Positions 28,403 to 30,454 of a DNA stretch of 30,454 nt are shown here, piece by piece. The position numbers and the translations under genes were made by a program. Every line of letters starts with the position of its first letter. Within the stretch, counting starts at the first letter, position 1. Where the stretch lies: NCBI GenBank assembly GCA_031267055.1, contig JAIRZV010000064.1, positions 1-30,454 on the forward strand, given 5' to 3'. Source of the stretch: Candidatus Margulisiibacteriota bacterium (GTDB lineage Bacteria > Margulisbacteria > Termititenacia > Termititenacales > Termititenacaceae). The notes under the pieces are model-generated. The model had not been told where the DNA came from, made no database searches, and worked only from the letters and a program-made list of their open reading frames with translations.

Positions 28403-30454
28403 TTATTTCTCGCTCAAAAGTTTTGGTATCGCGTTGTAATATTTATCCGCCATTTTAGCCACAGACAGGTCGATCAATTTTTCGCCGTCCACAGTCACGC
28501 TAAAATTTTCGGCCTGCACTTTGCCGACCGACTGCGCATGCACATTATGTTTAGCCACCAATTTTTGCAAAACAGAGAGTTTGTCAGGAACGACGCTTAC
28601 AATAGCCCGCGCCTGCGTCTCCGCAAAAAGCAAAGCGTCCAGCCGCAATTTGCCGGACATGAGTTGCACTTCCGCGCCCCGGCCGGAAACAACAGCCGAC
28701 TCCGCCAGCGCGACGAGCAGTCCGCCTTCCGACAGATCATGCGCGCTGTGCAGCACACCCTGCTCAATACTGTCGATCAAAAATTCCTGCAAGGCTTTTT
28801 CCTGACGCAGGTCGATGTGCGGCGGCAGGCCGGCTTCCATATCGTGCTGCAGTTTGAGGTACTCCGTACCGCCGATCGCGTTGCGTGTCCAGCCGATCTG
28901 GAAAATCAAATCGCCGGCATTTTGAAACTGCATGGTGATCCGCGGCGTGTCCGGCTCGATAACACCAGTCAGACCGATCACCGGTGTCGGGTAAATCGGA
29001 CCGAGCGAGGATTCGTTGTACATGCTGACATTGCCGGAAATTATCGGCGCGTCAAAAGCGCGGCAGGCGTCGGCAATACCCTGACAGACGCGGCGCATAC
29101 TCCAAAAATTTTCCGGCTTTTCGGGATTGGCGAAATTCAAACAATCTGTGGCGCCGAGCGGCCGTGCGCCCACGCAGGCCAGATTGCGGGCGGCCTCAGC
29201 CACGGCCGCGGCTCCGCCGGTGTAAGGATCGAGATAGGTATAGCGCGCGTTGCAATCCGTGGTCAGGGCGATCTTTTTGTCCGAACCTTTCAGGCGGAGC
29301 ACGGCGGCGTCCGCCGCCCCCGGCGCCACTACTGTATTGGTCTGTACCATATGATCGTACTGTTCGTAAACGCAACGCTTGCTGGCGATATTCGGCACGG
29401 CGAGCAAAGCCAGTAATGTTTCTTCCGCTTTGGCTTTGGACAGATCCGGCAAAGTTTCGATCTTTACTTTCTGCACTTCTTTTAAATAATACGGTTCGGC
29501 TTCCGCGCATTCATACACCGGAGCGTCGTCGGCCAGCGAGCGCGCCGACACTTCGGCTACTATTTCATTTTGAAAAATACAGCGCAGTTTGTCGCCTTTG
29601 ACAATCTCGCCGATCTCCACCGCGTGCAGTCCCCAGCGGCTGAAAATATCATAAGCGGTTTGCTCGCGGCCTTTTTCGACGATCACGACCATGCGTTCTT
29701 GCGACTCGGACAGCAGCATTTCATAAGGCGTCATATTTTTTTCACGCTGCGGCACTTTGTCCAGATAGAGGTCGATGCCGGAGCCGGAGCGGCTGGCCAT
29801 TTCACTGGTGGAAGAAGTCAGCCCCGCCGCGCCCATGTCCTGCATACCGATCACAATTCCGGTTTTCACCAATTCCAGACAGGCTTCCAGCAAAACTTTT
29901 TCCTTGAAAGGATCGCCGACCTGCACCGACGAACGTTTTTCTTCCGTCTCTTTGGAAATTTCGACCGAAGCAAAAGTCGCGCCGTGAATGCCGTCGCGCC
30001 CTGTGTCCGCGCCGACGTACAGCACTTTATTACCCAAGCCTGCCGCTTTGCCGCGCACGATCGGCCCGTACAATTCATCGACCGGCTCACTGCCGGATTG
30101 CACCACGCCTACGCACATCGCGTTAACCAAAATATTTGTGCCGTAAGAATCCGAGAAATAAATTTCGCCGCCGACCGTCGGCACGCCGATACAGTTGCCG
30201 TAGCCAGCAATGCCGCCCACCACGCCGTTGAAAAGATAATTCATGCGGGGATTGTCCGGCCCGATACTGCCAAAACGTAGCGAATTGAGCGACGCGATCG
30301 GCCGCGCGCCCATCGTGAACACGTCGCGGATAATGCCGCCCACGCCAGTCGCCGCGCCCTGATACGGCTCGACCGCCGAAGGATGATTGTGCGACTCGAT
30401 CTTAAAACTCAAAGCCAGACCGCCGCCGATGTCCACAATACCGGCATTTTCACC
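28403..30454 (-). CDS. purL: Phosphoribosylformylglycinamidine synthase, large subunit (partial)
   Basis: 684 codons including the stop; the 5' end is beyond the window (first visible residues GENAGIVDIGGG). FKIESHNHPSAVEPYQGAATGVGG is the conserved ATP/substrate region, shown here in part, and VCVGVVQSG-like and QDMGAAGLTSS segments follow. C-terminal HSAHDLSEGGLLVALAE is a conserved PurL motif. The size fits the PurQ/PurS-dependent, Bacillus-type enzyme (about 740 aa) rather than the 1300-aa fused form. It makes FGAM from FGAR, ATP and glutamine. It is co-transcribed with purF. Confidence 0.98.
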   Translation of the reverse strand, partial: GENAGIVDIGGGLALSFKIESHNHPSAVEPYQGAATGVGGIIRDVFTMGARPIASLNSLRFGSIGPDNPRMNYLFNGVVGGIAGYGNCIGVPTVGGEIYFSDSYGTNILVNAMCVGVVQSGSEPVDELYGPIVRGKAAGLGNKVLYVGADTGRDGIHGATFASVEISKETEEKRSSVQVGDPFKEKVLLEACLELVKTGIVIGMQDMGAAGLTSSTSEMASRSGSGIDLYLDKVPQREKNMTPYEMLLSESQERMVVIVEKGREQTAYDIFSRWGLHAVEIGEIVKGDKLRCIFQNEIVAEVSARSLADDAPVYECAEAEPYYLKEVQKVKIETLPDLSKAKAEETLLALLAVPNIASKRCVYEQYDHMVQTNTVVAPGAADAAVLRLKGSDKKIALTTDCNARYTYLDPYTGGAAAVAEAARNLACVGARPLGATDCLNFANPEKPENFWSMRRVCQGIADACRAFDAPIISGNVSMYNESSLGPIYPTPVIGLTGVIEPDTPRITMQFQNAGDLIFQIGWTRNAIGGTEYLKLQHDMEAGLPPHIDLRQEKALQEFLIDSIEQGVLHSAHDLSEGGLLVALAESAVVSGRGAEVQLMSGKLRLDALLFAETQARAIVSVVPDKLSVLQKLVAKHNVHAQSVGKVQAENFSVTVDGEKLIDLSVAKMADKYYNAIPKLLSEK

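Overview
The window looks like chromosomal DNA of an uncultured diderm (Gram-negative-type) bacterium, probably an anaerobe. Evidence: a 1.77-kaa predicted outer-membrane protein with a signal peptide and a C-terminal Phe, a periplasmic lytic transglycosylase, Shine-Dalgarno-led genes, HemW, and a radical-SAM peptide-maturation locus. Palindromic repeats of a style common in candidate-phylum genomes also occur. I cannot assign a phylum; a Margulisbacteria- or Elusimicrobiota-like lineage is only a guess.

Layout. (1) 1-4454, minus strand: at least 16 tightly packed small genes, nearly all with AAGGAG-type ribosome sites. They resemble a phage or integrative-element early region: a PD-(D/E)xK-like protein, an ASCH-like protein, two small membrane proteins, and a probable Acb2/Tad1-type cyclic-nucleotide sponge (anti-CBASS/anti-Thoeris). 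(2) 4455-4910: gene-free, hairpin-rich, possibly holding a structured RNA and the boundary of the element. (3) 4911-6752, plus strand: an EF-hand plus CHAT/caspase-like protease with no convincing start codon. (4) 6728-14998, minus strand: hemW, a giant outer-membrane protein and an Slt-type lytic transglycosylase, probably one operon. hemW carries an in-frame palindromic insertion. (5) 15080-16010: a 49-aa gene and a slipin (SPFH) gene. (6) 16110-19935: an AT-rich 3.7-kb defence island lying between two copies of the last 56 bp of lepA. It holds a HindIII-family restriction enzyme with its methyltransferase and a DUF262 plus HEPN pair. (7) 19880-21676: lepA. (8) 21761-26991: a CXXX-repeat peptide locus. 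It contains a giant precursor with 112 cysteines, two paralogous small accessory proteins, a radical SAM/SPASM maturase bracketed by inverted palindromic repeats, and a divergent XRE regulator whose likely operator lies inside the precursor promoter. (9) 27010-30454: purF and the 3' 684 codons of purL.

The most unusual system is the CXXX-repeat locus. The precursor has a 183-residue Cys-free leader followed by about 451 residues in which 99 of 111 Cys-to-Cys steps are exactly CX3C, far larger than usual RiPP precursors. The maturase presumably forms thioether or other links on this array, and the XRE protein presumably represses it. The second strong point is the defence island: the two lepA 3' ends differ only at synonymous positions, which suggests that the island brought its own lepA tail when it integrated.
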